Notes under the pieces: model-generated | Told to the model about the DNA's origin: nothing | Databases searched by the model: none | Seen by the model: the letters and a program-made list of their open reading frames with translations, nothing else | Origin: PALSA-894 sp963734185 | Lineage (GTDB): Bacteria; Pseudomonadota; Alphaproteobacteria; Rhizobiales; Xanthobacteraceae | Assembly: GCA_963734185.1 (NCBI GenBank) | Contig: CAVTGA010000001.1 | Location: 1,736,001 to 1,800,000, forward strand | Length of the DNA stretch: 64,000 bases | Direction of reading: 5' to 3' | Translations under genes and position numbers: made by a program | Shown here: positions 16,690-24,006 of the stretch, piece by piece | Layout of the letters: each line of letters starts with the position of its first letter | Position numbering within the stretch: the first letter of the stretch is position 1

Positions 16690-16726
16690 GCGATCGAGCG
16701 GCGCGGTAACATCAGCCGGCTACTCG

Positions 16727-17236
16727 CTATCCGCTCATCCCCTCCAGCGCTGCCGCAAGGCTCGCGTGAAACGTCGCGTGCCAAATCTTTCCGCTCGTAT
16801 CCTCCGGGTCATTGGGCCACTCACGGCGGTGCGCCTCGTAGTCGTGGGCGTAGCGCAATAGCGCGACGGCACCCGCAAGCGTCGCCGGTCGCGCGTGCGC
16901 GAGCGCCCAGGCCGCCTCATCGTCGGCGTCGGACGCGGCCCAATAGGCATCATTCCCCGCCTTCCAGCGCGGGTCATCATTCGCGCCGAGGCCTTTGGCT
17001 CGATCCCCGCGAAACCATTCCTTGCGTTTCTCTTCCGGAATTTCTCCTTCCAGATCAGAGAGGAGATGGCACACCTGCTCATGTCGCAGGCAAGCCGCCT
17101 CATGGGCGACAATGAGCGCCAAGACCGGCTCGGAAGCGGCTGTAAATGCTCGCGCCGCAAGCGGCACGGCCGCCGACGCGGCGGTCGCTGCAACGAGGGA
17201 TCGGCGTGTGATAATAGGATGCTCAGCCTGGGCCAT
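16727..17236 (-). CDS. Hypothetical protein with twin-arginine leader
   Basis: The 169-residue protein begins with HPIITRRSLVAATAASAAVPLAA, a twin-arginine leader, and continues as a soluble helical domain with several His, Cys and Trp residues (HEAACLRHEQVCHLLSDLE, EEKRKEWFRGDRAKG, HATFHASLAAALE). No family was recognised. A perfect GGAGG five bases before the ATG supports the start. It is divergent from a small ribbon-helix-helix-like gene, with a palindromic operator candidate between them. Confidence 0.65.
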   Translation of the reverse strand: MAQAEHPIITRRSLVAATAASAAVPLAARAFTAASEPVLALIVAHEAACLRHEQVCHLLSDLEGEIPEEKRKEWFRGDRAKGLGANDDPRWKAGNDAYWAASDADDEAAWALAHARPATLAGAVALLRYAHDYEAHRREWPNDPEDTSGKIWHATFHASLAAALEGMSG

Positions 17237-17298
17237 TGGGTCCTCCTTTGGCTCGGGTTAGAGCCGGTCACGTGTTCACGCACGTGATCGGCTCGCTC

Positions 17299-17317
17299 AA
17301 TGTTTATGTTGAACATT
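17299..17317. promoter_or_regulatory. Palindromic operator candidate
   Basis: AATGTT-N7-AACATT lies 12 bases before the ATG of the small DNA-binding-type protein and 63 bases before the divergent Tat-leader gene. Its AT-richness and symmetry fit an autoregulatory ribbon-helix-helix operator. This is inferred from position and symmetry only. Confidence 0.4.
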
Positions 17318-17328
17318 AACTAACGCCC

Positions 17329-17544
17329 ATGTCAAGAGACAAGTCAGCCCCGAGAAGGAAACCTGGGCGCCCGGCAACGGGACATGACCCCCTGTTTGGG
17401 TTCAGAATCCCGGTAGAGACGATTGTGGCTGTTGAGGCCTGGGCGGCGGAGCAACCCGACAAACCCTCCCGCTCGGAGGCAGTGCGCCGCCTGCTCGATC
17501 TCGGAATGAAGACTGCGAAAGTTCGGAGCGCGAAACAGAAATGA
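17329..17544 (+). CDS. Small ribbon-helix-helix-like protein
   Basis: A 71-residue basic protein. It starts with a Lys/Arg/Pro-rich arm (MSRDKSAPRRKPGRPATGHD), then FGFRIPVETIVAVEAWAAEQ (possible beta strand and first helix), and DKPSRSEAVRRLLDLGMK, which matches the second helix of CopG/Arc-type DNA-binding proteins. No toxin partner is adjacent, so a transcription regulator is more likely than an antitoxin. It probably acts on the AATGTT palindrome upstream. The assignment rests on the SRSEAVRRLLDLG pattern. Confidence 0.62.
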   Translation: MSRDKSAPRRKPGRPATGHDPLFGFRIPVETIVAVEAWAAEQPDKPSRSEAVRRLLDLGMKTAKVRSAKQK

Positions 17545-17731
17545 GGATAGAGATGCCGTCAATATGTGCCCGGCGCCTTCGGCGACATGGCATAGACCCG
17601 CCCGTCATACAGTTCGTAACGCCCAGATGCGCCGCCGCCCAGGCGAGGTACTCGTCAACCGATGTGCGCGTCGGCAGAGCGGTCATGGCGCGCCGATCAT
17701 AGGCCCGCCGCGAAAGCGAGGGCAACTCCCC

Positions 17732-18136
17732 CTATCGCCCCGCCGGCTCGCGCGACAGGTTCTTGGCGGCGAGCTCGTCGAGATAGGCCTGCCAGTTGGC
17801 GGCATGGTCGCGCGCGAGCTCGGCAAGGTATTTCCAGCTGTAGATGCCGGTCGAATGCAGGTCGTCGAACACCAGCCGCACGGCGTAGTTGCCGACCGGC
17901 TGCACTTCCAGGATCATCACGTTCTTCTTGCCCGGCACGGTCTTGCGCTCTTCCGGAGCGTGCCCCTGCACCTCGGCGCTCGGACTCTTCACCCGCAGAT
18001 ATTCGGCCGCGAGCGTGAAGCTCTCGCCGTTGTCGAACGCGATCGACAGCGCCTTGCGGTCCTTGGCCAGGCGCAGCTCGGTCGGCCAAGGACGGTCGGA
18101 CGGGCGCTCAGTCGGGCGGTCGGTCACGACTTTCAT
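17732..18136 (-). CDS. DUF971 protein (GBBH-like N-terminal domain)
   Basis: The 134-residue protein carries one DUF971 domain: WPTELRLAKDRKALSIAFDNG, LRVKSPSAEVQGH and the C-terminal YSWKYLAELARDHAANWQAY. Stand-alone forms are implicated in iron-sulfur protein assembly and are often near mrp or moaA-type genes. The ATG at 18136 is preferred; AAAGGA abuts it and GGA lies further upstream. The first five codons and the ribosome-binding site lie in a 25-bp sequence repeated at 26347-26371 beside moaA, so this gene appears to have lost its own upstream region to the inserted Mrp cluster. Confidence 0.85.
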   Translation of the reverse strand: MKVVTDRPTERPSDRPWPTELRLAKDRKALSIAFDNGESFTLAAEYLRVKSPSAEVQGHAPEERKTVPGKKNVMILEVQPVGNYAVRLVFDDLHSTGIYSWKYLAELARDHAANWQAYLDELAAKNLSREPAGR

Positions 18137-18145
18137 TCCTTTCCA
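18121..18145. repeat. 25-bp direct repeat, left copy
   Basis: Identical to 26347-26371 over 25 bases (starting cggtcacgactttcattcc). On the minus strand it covers the AAAGGA-ATG and first codons of the DUF971 gene. The sequence just before both copies is also similar (cgggcgg). Confidence 0.85.
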
Positions 18146-18274
18146 GGCCCGCTGGAATTTCGCGCGGAAGCCACGAACTCTACCATTGCTCACACCGCCG
18201 CGGCCATGCCGCCACGCCACGCGGGGCTGGGGCACGGAAGAGCGAGTCGGTCGCACCCTCAAAGGAGTCCCCTG

Positions 18275-18436
18275 ATGTCTTACCGCATGGCTCTTGCCTT
18301 GGGAGGTTTCCAAAGGCACCGTCTGTCGTCGCAGTCGCAGGCAGGGATGGAGAGGGATGCGCTACGTCAGTCTGGCGGGCTTTCTGTTCGCATTCTGGCT
18401 CGCCCTGTCCGGGCATTACACGCCGATGCTTGGTGA
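18275..18436 (+). CDS. Short open frame upstream of and overlapping mrpE
   Basis: The ATG at 18275 has the best Shine-Dalgarno of this region (AAAGGAG, seven bases upstream). It reads 53 codons, beginning MSYRMALALGGFQRHRL, and overlaps the start of mrpE by 80 bases. The product has no recognisable domain. It could be a translated leader that couples to mrpE, or the remnant of a first gene lost by deletion. Confidence 0.3.
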   Translation: MSYRMALALGGFQRHRLSSQSQAGMERDALRQSGGLSVRILARPVRALHADAW

Positions 18437-18831
18437 CAGCCGGCGCCGCTAGCGCGGTCCTGTGCGTCCTTGCCGCAATCCGCATGCGTGCCGCCGATGC
18501 CGAAGGGCATCCGGTCGAGGTGTTCCGGGGCGCCGTCACCTACTTTCCCTGGCTGATCCGCGAAATCGCCAAATCGGCCTGGGGGGTGACGAAAGTCATC
18601 CTGCATCCGAGCCTTCCGATTTCGCCCACTATGACCGTCGTGCAGGCGAGCCAAAAGACCACGGTCGGTGTCGTAACCTATGCGAACTCGATCACGCTGA
18701 CGCCCGGAACGATCACCGTCGGCGTGACGGGAAACGATCTCACCGTCCACGCCCTGGTGCGGGACGGTGCGCTCGATCTTGAAGGCGGCGGGATGGACCA
18801 GCGCGTCAGCCAGTTCGAGGGCACGGCCTGA
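18357..18831 (+). pseudogene. mrpE: Mrp antiporter subunit E, frameshifted
   Basis: Two frames together encode a full MrpE. MRYVSLAGFLFAFWLALSGH and TPML are in the first frame. From about 18430 the next frame continues VTAGAASAVLCVLAAIRMRA, then DAEGHPVEVF, PISPTMTVVQASQ and the family signature YANSITLTPGTITV. The text atgctTggtgaca has one base too many; removing a T restores ATG CTG GTG ACA and a continuous protein of about 157 residues. As written, translation stops 31 codons in. MrpE is a small membrane subunit of the multi-subunit cation/proton antiporter. Its stop overlaps the mrpF start (TGATG). A sequencing error is the alternative to a true mutation. Confidence 0.82.
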
Positions 18832-19112
18832 TGTTCGCCGTTGCGGCTGTCGCCATTCTCGTCGCACTGGCCCTTGCCATCGCGCGCGCCATCAAGGGGC
18901 CGACCGTGTTCGACCGCGTGCTCGCAGGCAACTCGGTCGGCACGCTGGCGATCATGCTGCTCGCGGTAATGGGCTTTCTGACCGGGCGTCCCGAGTTCCT
19001 GGACATCGGCCTGACCTACGGCCTGCTCAATCTCATCGGCACCCTCGCGGTGCTGAAGTTTTTTCGGCACGGCGATCTCGCCTATGACGCTGAAGTGGAG
19101 CCGCGATCATGA
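18831..19112 (+). CDS. mrpF: Mrp antiporter subunit F
   Basis: A 93-residue membrane protein with three hydrophobic segments and the MrpF signature AIKGPTVFDRVLAGNSVGT. It is a small subunit of the Mrp-type monovalent cation/proton antiporter in the inner membrane. The start overlaps the mrpE stop and the end overlaps the mrpG start (ATGA), as usual for this operon. The frame is intact. Confidence 0.92.
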   Translation: MFAVAAVAILVALALAIARAIKGPTVFDRVLAGNSVGTLAIMLLAVMGFLTGRPEFLDIGLTYGLLNLIGTLAVLKFFRHGDLAYDAEVEPRS

Positions 19113-19468
19113 CGCTGGCGGTCGAGATTGCGAGCTGGGTGCTGATGCTTCTCGGGTCATTTTTCACGGTCGTGGGTGCGTTCGGACTTGTGCGCATGCC
19201 GGACGTCTTCACCCGCATGCATGCAGCGAGCGTCACGGACACGCTTGGCGTCGGTTTTCTGATTCTCGGCATGGGGTTGCAGGCGGGGCTCGGCTTGGTG
19301 ACGCTGAAGCTCGCATTCCTGTTGGCGCTGTTCTTCTTCACCGGCCCCGTCGTGACCCACGCCCTGGCACAGGCTTGCCTGCATGAAGGAATCAGGCCGC
19401 TCTTGGCGGAAGATCGTCGCGAAGCCGCCGCGCGCGCGCCGGCTCGCGACGACGGGAGGTCCCCATGA
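19109..19468 (+). CDS. mrpG: Mrp antiporter subunit G
   Basis: A 119-residue membrane protein with three helices and the MrpG/MnhG block GLVRMPDVFTRMHAASVTDTLG. The tail (from about residue 95) is charged and cytoplasmic. It is part of the antiporter complex. Four-base ATGA overlaps with both neighbours indicate translational coupling. Confidence 0.92.
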   Translation: MTLAVEIASWVLMLLGSFFTVVGAFGLVRMPDVFTRMHAASVTDTLGVGFLILGMGLQAGLGLVTLKLAFLLALFFFTGPVVTHALAQACLHEGIRPLLAEDRREAAARAPARDDGRSP

Positions 19469-20021
19469 TATCTCTCATCAACGCCGCACTCCTGACGCTG
19501 CTGGCCGTGGTGACGATAGCGATCGTCTACCAGCGCAGCCTGTTCGGCGTGGTCATTCTTGCCAGCATCTACAGCTTCCTGATGGCCAGCGTGCTGATCG
19601 TGCTCGACGCGGTGGATGTGGCGATGACCGAGGCGTCGGTCGGCGCGGGCGTGTCGACGGTGATCCTGCTCGCCACGCTGCATTTGGTCAAGAACGACCG
19701 AGATGCGTTCGGTTCGGCGCTCACCTCCTGCCGCTTTTCGTCGCGCTCGGCACCGGCGCCGTTCTGGTCTGGGGCACGCTCGTACTGCCGCCGTTCGGCA
19801 CAGCCGATGCGGTCATTCACAAGCACGTCGTGCCGCGCTACCTCGCCGATACGCTCAAGGAAACCAATGTTCCGAACGTGGTCACTTCGGTGCTGGCCGA
19901 CTACCGCGGTTACGACACGCTCGGCGAGACGACGGTAATCTTCACCGCCGGCATCGGGGTGATGCTGCTCTTGCGCGGCGCGCGCCGGCGAGGCCGCTCC
20001 GGCGGGAAGGCCGCGCCATGA
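19465..20021 (+). pseudogene. MbhD/MbhE-like subunit (MrpA C-terminal domain), frameshifted
   Basis: The first 80 or so codons encode an MbhD-like (DUF4040) domain (MISLINAALLTLLAVVTIAI, then EASVGAGVSTVILLATLHLVK). From about 19720 the adjacent frame continues HLLPLFVALGTGAVLVWGTL and VVTSVLADYRGYDTLGETTV, the MbhE-like segment that in classical Mrp systems ends MrpA. A one-base deletion near 19705-19730 joins the frames; the intact protein would be about 185 residues. The gene starts in the mrpG stop and its restored end overlaps the mrpB start (ATGA), so the cistron order is preserved. As written, the second domain is not translated in frame. Confidence 0.78.
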
Positions 20022-20434
20022 GCCTCGACCTCATCCTTCGCGTCGGCACCAAGCTCATCCTGCCCTTCATCCTCCTGTTCGCCCTCTACGTTCAATTCCA
20101 TGGCGACTTCGGTCCGGGCGGCGGGTTTCAGGCGGGCGTCATCATGGCCGGCATGGTGATCCTGCTCGCGATCACTTTTGGCCTTGAGGCGGCGCAGCGC
20201 ATCGCGCCGCAGACGTTGGTCGAGCGCATGGTCCCGCTTGGCGTGCTGATCTATGCCGGCACCGGCGTCGTCGGGCTGATCATGGGGAAGAACTATCTCG
20301 ACTATTCCGTCCTGGCCCATGACGCCGCCCATGGACGCGAGCTTGGCATCTTCCTGGTCGAAGCGGGCGTGCTGGTTACCGTCGCGGGCACCATGACCGC
20401 CGTGTTCTACGCCTTCGTCGAGCGAGGCCGCTGA
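20018..20434 (+). CDS. mrpB: Mrp antiporter subunit B
   Basis: A 138-residue four-helix membrane protein with the MnhB signature ALYVQFHGDFGPGGGFQAGVI. It is a structural subunit of the Mrp complex. It starts within ATGA of the previous gene and its stop overlaps the mrpC start (TGATGG). The frame is intact. Confidence 0.92.
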   Translation: MSLDLILRVGTKLILPFILLFALYVQFHGDFGPGGGFQAGVIMAGMVILLAITFGLEAAQRIAPQTLVERMVPLGVLIYAGTGVVGLIMGKNYLDYSVLAHDAAHGRELGIFLVEAGVLVTVAGTMTAVFYAFVERGR

Positions 20435-20800
20435 TGGCGACGCTCGACAGGCCTGGCGGATCACTACAACTACGTCATCACCATCTTCCTGATGATGGCC
20501 GGCCTCTACATCGTCGTCGCGCGTGGCAACATGGTGAAGAAGCTCGTCGGGCTGTCGATTTTCCAGACCTCGGTCTATCTCCTCTATATCGAGCCCGGAA
20601 AGATCCTCGGCGGCACCGCTCCGATCATCGATCCGGCGTTCACCGTCTACTCCAATCCCCTGCCGCACGTGCTCATTCTGACCGCCATCGTCGTCGGCGT
20701 CGCCACGCTCGCGCTCGGCCTTGCGTTGGTCGTCCGCATCAACGAGGCCTACGGCACCATCGAGGAGGACGAAATCTTCGCAAAGGACGGCGAGATATGA
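20434..20800 (+). pseudogene. mrpC: Mrp antiporter subunit C, frameshifted near the start
   Basis: The ATG at 20434 reads MATLDR and is then out of frame. From 20459 another frame gives DHYNYVITIFLMMAGLYIVV and the rest of a normal MrpC (GLSIFQTSVYLLYIEPGKI, DPAFTVYSNPLPHVLILTAI). One extra C in aggcCtggcgg explains the break: AGG CTG GCG GAT would read RLAD. An internal ATG at 20492 could give a 102-residue product lacking most of helix 1. MrpC is the NuoK-like subunit. The stop overlaps the mrpD start. Confidence 0.8.
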
Positions 20801-22290
20801 ATGCGGTCTGGCCGCATCTGCCCGCGCTGCAAGTCGTCATTCCGCTTCTTGGGGCCTTGCTCGCAGGTCTGTTGCGCCGCGGCGGAACGGCCTTCGCGCT
20901 CGCGCTGGCGGTGAGCTGGATCATGCCATTCATCGCCGTGGCGATGCTCTGGCAGGTACAGGCGACGGGACCGATCTCGTACCACATGGGCGGATGGCCG
21001 CCGCCATGGGGCATCGAATACCGGGTCGATACTCTGAACGGCTTCGTGCTCGTCCTAGTATCGGTCGTCGGCGCCGTGATCATGCCGTTCGCGCGCCGGT
21101 CGATTGCGTTCGAGGTCGATGAGGGGCGGCAGGCATGGTTCTACTGCATGTACCTGCTGTGTCTCACCGGCCTGCTGGGTATTACGGTGACCGGCGATGC
21201 CTTCAATGCCTTCGTCTTTCTCGAAATCTCGTCGCTATCGACCTACGTGTTGATCGCGCTCGGACGCGACCGGCGCGCGCTGCTGGCGGCGTTCCAATAC
21301 CTGATCATGGGGACGATCGGGGCGACCTTCTATGTCATCGGCATCGGTCTGCTCTATCTCGTGACCGGCAGCCTCAATATGGTCGACATCGCCGCCCGTC
21401 TGGGACCGGTCTGGGCCGACCATTCGCGCGTCGTCATTGCCGCACTGGCCTTCGTGACCGTGGGCGTCAGCCTGAAGCTCGCGCTGTTTCCCCTCCATGT
21501 CTGGCTGCCGAACGCCTATGCCTACGCGCCGTCATGGGCGACCGCCTTCCTTTCAGCCACTGCCACCAAGGTCGCGATCTATCTGCTGATCCGCTTCTAT
21601 TTCTCGATCTTCGGGGTGGCGATCGATGTCCGCACCCTGCCACTCACCGAGGTCATCATCGCCCTTTCGATTATGGCGATGTTCGTCGCTTCACTCATCG
21701 CAATCTTTGAGACCGATTTGAAGCGCATGCTGGCCTATTCCTCGGTCGCGCAGATTGGCTACATCACGCTCGGCATCGGGCTTGCCAATCAGGCAGGTCT
21801 GACCGGCGGCCTCGTCCACCTCGTCAATCACGCGCTGATGAAGGCGGCGCTGTTTCTTGCGGCCGGTGCGATCTTCTATCGCGCCGGCACCCTGAGGCTC
21901 CAGGAACTCGCCGGCATCGGCCGCAGAATGCCGCTCACCATGGTGGCGTTTACCATTGCCGGGTTCGGCCTCGTCGGAACGCCGGGTACCGCCGGCTTCA
22001 TTTCCAAATGGTACTTGGCGCTCGGTGCGTTCGACAAAGGCTGGTGGACGGTGGTCTTCCTGATTGTGGGAAGCTCGCTGATTGCGCTTGTCTATGTCGG
22101 GCGCATCCTCGAAGTCGCGTGGCTGCGCGAGCCTTCGCCGCAACTTGCAGAGGCGAGCGACCCGCCGCTGTCCATGCTGGCGCCGCTTGTCGTCCTGGCC
22201 GCGGCTACGATCTATTTCGGCCTCGATACCGAGTGGACCGCTGGCGTCGCCGGCACCGCCGCAAAAGCCCTGCTCGGGGGGCTGCAATGA
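20797..22290 (+). CDS. mrpD: Mrp antiporter subunit D (NuoN/L-like), first copy
   Basis: A 497-residue proton-pumping-type membrane protein with about 14 helices. It has FLEISSLSTYVLIALG (conserved Glu in TM5), a lysine in the helix KLALFPLHVWLPNAYAYAPS, and IFETDLKRMLAYSSVAQIGY. It is one of three antiporter-like subunits in this cluster. ATGA coupling joins it to mrpC and mrpD2. The frame is intact, unlike the damaged small subunits upstream. Confidence 0.93.
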   Translation: MNAVWPHLPALQVVIPLLGALLAGLLRRGGTAFALALAVSWIMPFIAVAMLWQVQATGPISYHMGGWPPPWGIEYRVDTLNGFVLVLVSVVGAVIMPFARRSIAFEVDEGRQAWFYCMYLLCLTGLLGITVTGDAFNAFVFLEISSLSTYVLIALGRDRRALLAAFQYLIMGTIGATFYVIGIGLLYLVTGSLNMVDIAARLGPVWADHSRVVIAALAFVTVGVSLKLALFPLHVWLPNAYAYAPSWATAFLSATATKVAIYLLIRFYFSIFGVAIDVRTLPLTEVIIALSIMAMFVASLIAIFETDLKRMLAYSSVAQIGYITLGIGLANQAGLTGGLVHLVNHALMKAALFLAAGAIFYRAGTLRLQELAGIGRRMPLTMVAFTIAGFGLVGTPGTAGFISKWYLALGAFDKGWWTVVFLIVGSSLIALVYVGRILEVAWLREPSPQLAEASDPPLSMLAPLVVLAAATIYFGLDTEWTAGVAGTAAKALLGGLQ

Positions 22291-23762
22291 TGGCGGCATT
22301 TTCGCCCGAAAGGCTTGTGCTTTTGGCCGTGCTCGCGCCGTTCCTCGGCGCGCTGGTCATTCCGTTCTTTCGCAAGCTGCCGAACCTGCGCGAAACGGTG
22401 ACGCTCGCCACTGCAGCGGCGCTCTGCCTTGCCGTACTCCGCCTGCTCGGGCCGGTACTCGATGGCGCCCGGCCGGAAGCGCAGATTATCGAGGTTGCGC
22501 CTGGCCTTGTGCTTGCCTTCAAGGTCGAGCCGCTCGGCATGCTGTTCGCGCTCGTCGCCTCTTCGCTGTGGATCGTCAACTCGGTCTATTCGATCGGCTA
22601 CATGCGCGCCAACAACGAGCCGCGCCAGACAATCTTCTATGTCTGCTTCGCGGTCGCGCTCGGCAGCACGATTGGGCTGGCGTTCGCCAAGAACCTCTTC
22701 ACGCTGTTCCTGTTCTACGAAGCCCTGACGATCTCGACCTATCCGCTCGTGACCCACAAGGCCGAACAGGAGGCGATTCGCGCCGGGCGCCTCTATCTGC
22801 TGCTCTTGCTGGGTACGTCCCTCATCCTTTTCCTGCCGGCCATCGTCGCGACCTGGGCGCTCGCCGGCACGCTCGACTTCACGCCGGGCGGCATCCTCGC
22901 CGGCAAGGCCGGCGCACCTGTCATCGGCGTCCTGCTCGCGCTTTACGTCTTCGGCATCGGCAAGGCCGCGGTGATGCCGCTGCATTTCTGGCTGCCGGCC
23001 GCAATGGTCGCGCCGACACCGGTCAGCGCGTTGCTGCATGCGGTCGCGGTGGTGAAGGCGGGCGTCTTCACCATCCTGAAGGTTGCTGTCCTGATCTTCG
23101 GCGTCGAAACCCTCAGCGCATTGGGGCAATCGGCGTGGCTGACGGTCGTCGCAGGCACGACGATCGTGGCGGCATCAATCGTGGCCCTCCGGCAGGACAA
23201 TCTCAAACGGCGGCTCGCCTATTCGACCGTCTCGCAGCTGTCCTATGTCGTTCTCGGCGTCGCCATCCTGACGCCGATCTCGGTGGTCGGCGCCGCGATG
23301 CATCTGGCCGCGCATGCCTTCGGCAAGATCACCTTGTTCTTTGCGGCGGGCGCCATCCATACCGCCGCGCATCTGACCGAAGTAAGCCAACTCGATGGCA
23401 TCGGCCGGCGCATGCCGTGGACCATGGGCGCCTTCGCCATCGGCGCACTCGGTATGATCGGCGTACCACCGACCGCTGGCTTTCTCGGAAAGTGGTTGAT
23501 TCTCACCGGGGCGATGCAGGCGGCCAACTGGCTGGCGGTCGCCGTCATTGCCGTCAGCACCTTGCTCAACGCAGCCTATTTCCTGCCGATCGTGTTCCGC
23601 GCGTTCTTCCACGAGCCCGCGAACACGGGGCAGGAGCATTCGGCCGGTGAAGCACCCTGGCCGATCGTGGCGGCGCTCACCGCCACCGCCCTTGGCACCG
23701 TGCTCATGTTTTTCCTGTCGGACATTCCGTATGCGCTTGCGCGACTGACAATCGGAAAGTGA
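22287..23762 (+). CDS. NuoL/MrpA-type antiporter subunit, second copy
   Basis: A 491-residue membrane protein with NuoL-like blocks: VNSVYSIGYMRANNEPRQT, LFLFYEALTISTYPLV, FGIGKAAVMPLHFWLPAAMV and RQDNLKRRLAYSTVSQLSY. VNSVYSIGYM is typical of the NuoL/MrpA N-terminal module, while the MbhD/E part of MrpA is a separate gene here. It probably supplies a second proton or sodium channel in the complex. The gene overlaps the mrpD stop by four bases. Confidence 0.88.
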   Translation: MMAAFSPERLVLLAVLAPFLGALVIPFFRKLPNLRETVTLATAAALCLAVLRLLGPVLDGARPEAQIIEVAPGLVLAFKVEPLGMLFALVASSLWIVNSVYSIGYMRANNEPRQTIFYVCFAVALGSTIGLAFAKNLFTLFLFYEALTISTYPLVTHKAEQEAIRAGRLYLLLLLGTSLILFLPAIVATWALAGTLDFTPGGILAGKAGAPVIGVLLALYVFGIGKAAVMPLHFWLPAAMVAPTPVSALLHAVAVVKAGVFTILKVAVLIFGVETLSALGQSAWLTVVAGTTIVAASIVALRQDNLKRRLAYSTVSQLSYVVLGVAILTPISVVGAAMHLAAHAFGKITLFFAAGAIHTAAHLTEVSQLDGIGRRMPWTMGAFAIGALGMIGVPPTAGFLGKWLILTGAMQAANWLAVAVIAVSTLLNAAYFLPIVFRAFFHEPANTGQEHSAGEAPWPIVAALTATALGTVLMFFLSDIPYALARLTIGK

Positions 23763-23766
23763 CCCC

Positions 23767-24006
23767 ATGGACGATCACTGGCTAACGCGTGAAAGCACAA
23801 TCAAGGGCCTCTGGATCGTTTTCGCTGTTGTGCTCGCGGTGACCGTTTTGATCGACCTCGTGATCGAACACCATCCGCATTTCGGGCTCGACGGCACATC
23901 CGGCTTTGGCGCCTGGTTTGGATTTGTGAGCTGCGTCGCCTTGATCGCCTTCGCCAAGGTCCTTGGTAGCGTCCTGAAGCGGCCGGATACCTACTATGAC
24001 CGCTAG
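23767..24006 (+). CDS. Small two-helix membrane protein of the Mrp cluster
   Basis: A 79-residue protein with two hydrophobic segments (GLWIVFAVVLAVTVLIDLVI and WFGFVSCVALIAFAKVLG) and charged ends. No named family was recognised. It starts four bases after the previous stop, and its last ten bases overlap the start of the third antiporter subunit, so it is a true member of the operon and possibly an accessory subunit. Confidence 0.75.
   Translation: MDDHWLTRESTIKGLWIVFAVVLAVTVLIDLVIEHHPHFGLDGTSGFGAWFGFVSCVALIAFAKVLGSVLKRPDTYYDR

Noticed and set aside
13699..16709. Long antisense and alternate-frame ORFs over the VWA-protein gene
   Set aside because: They are rich in Arg, lack domains and mirror the GC3 bias of the true gene, which has intact VWA motifs and a good ribosome-binding site.
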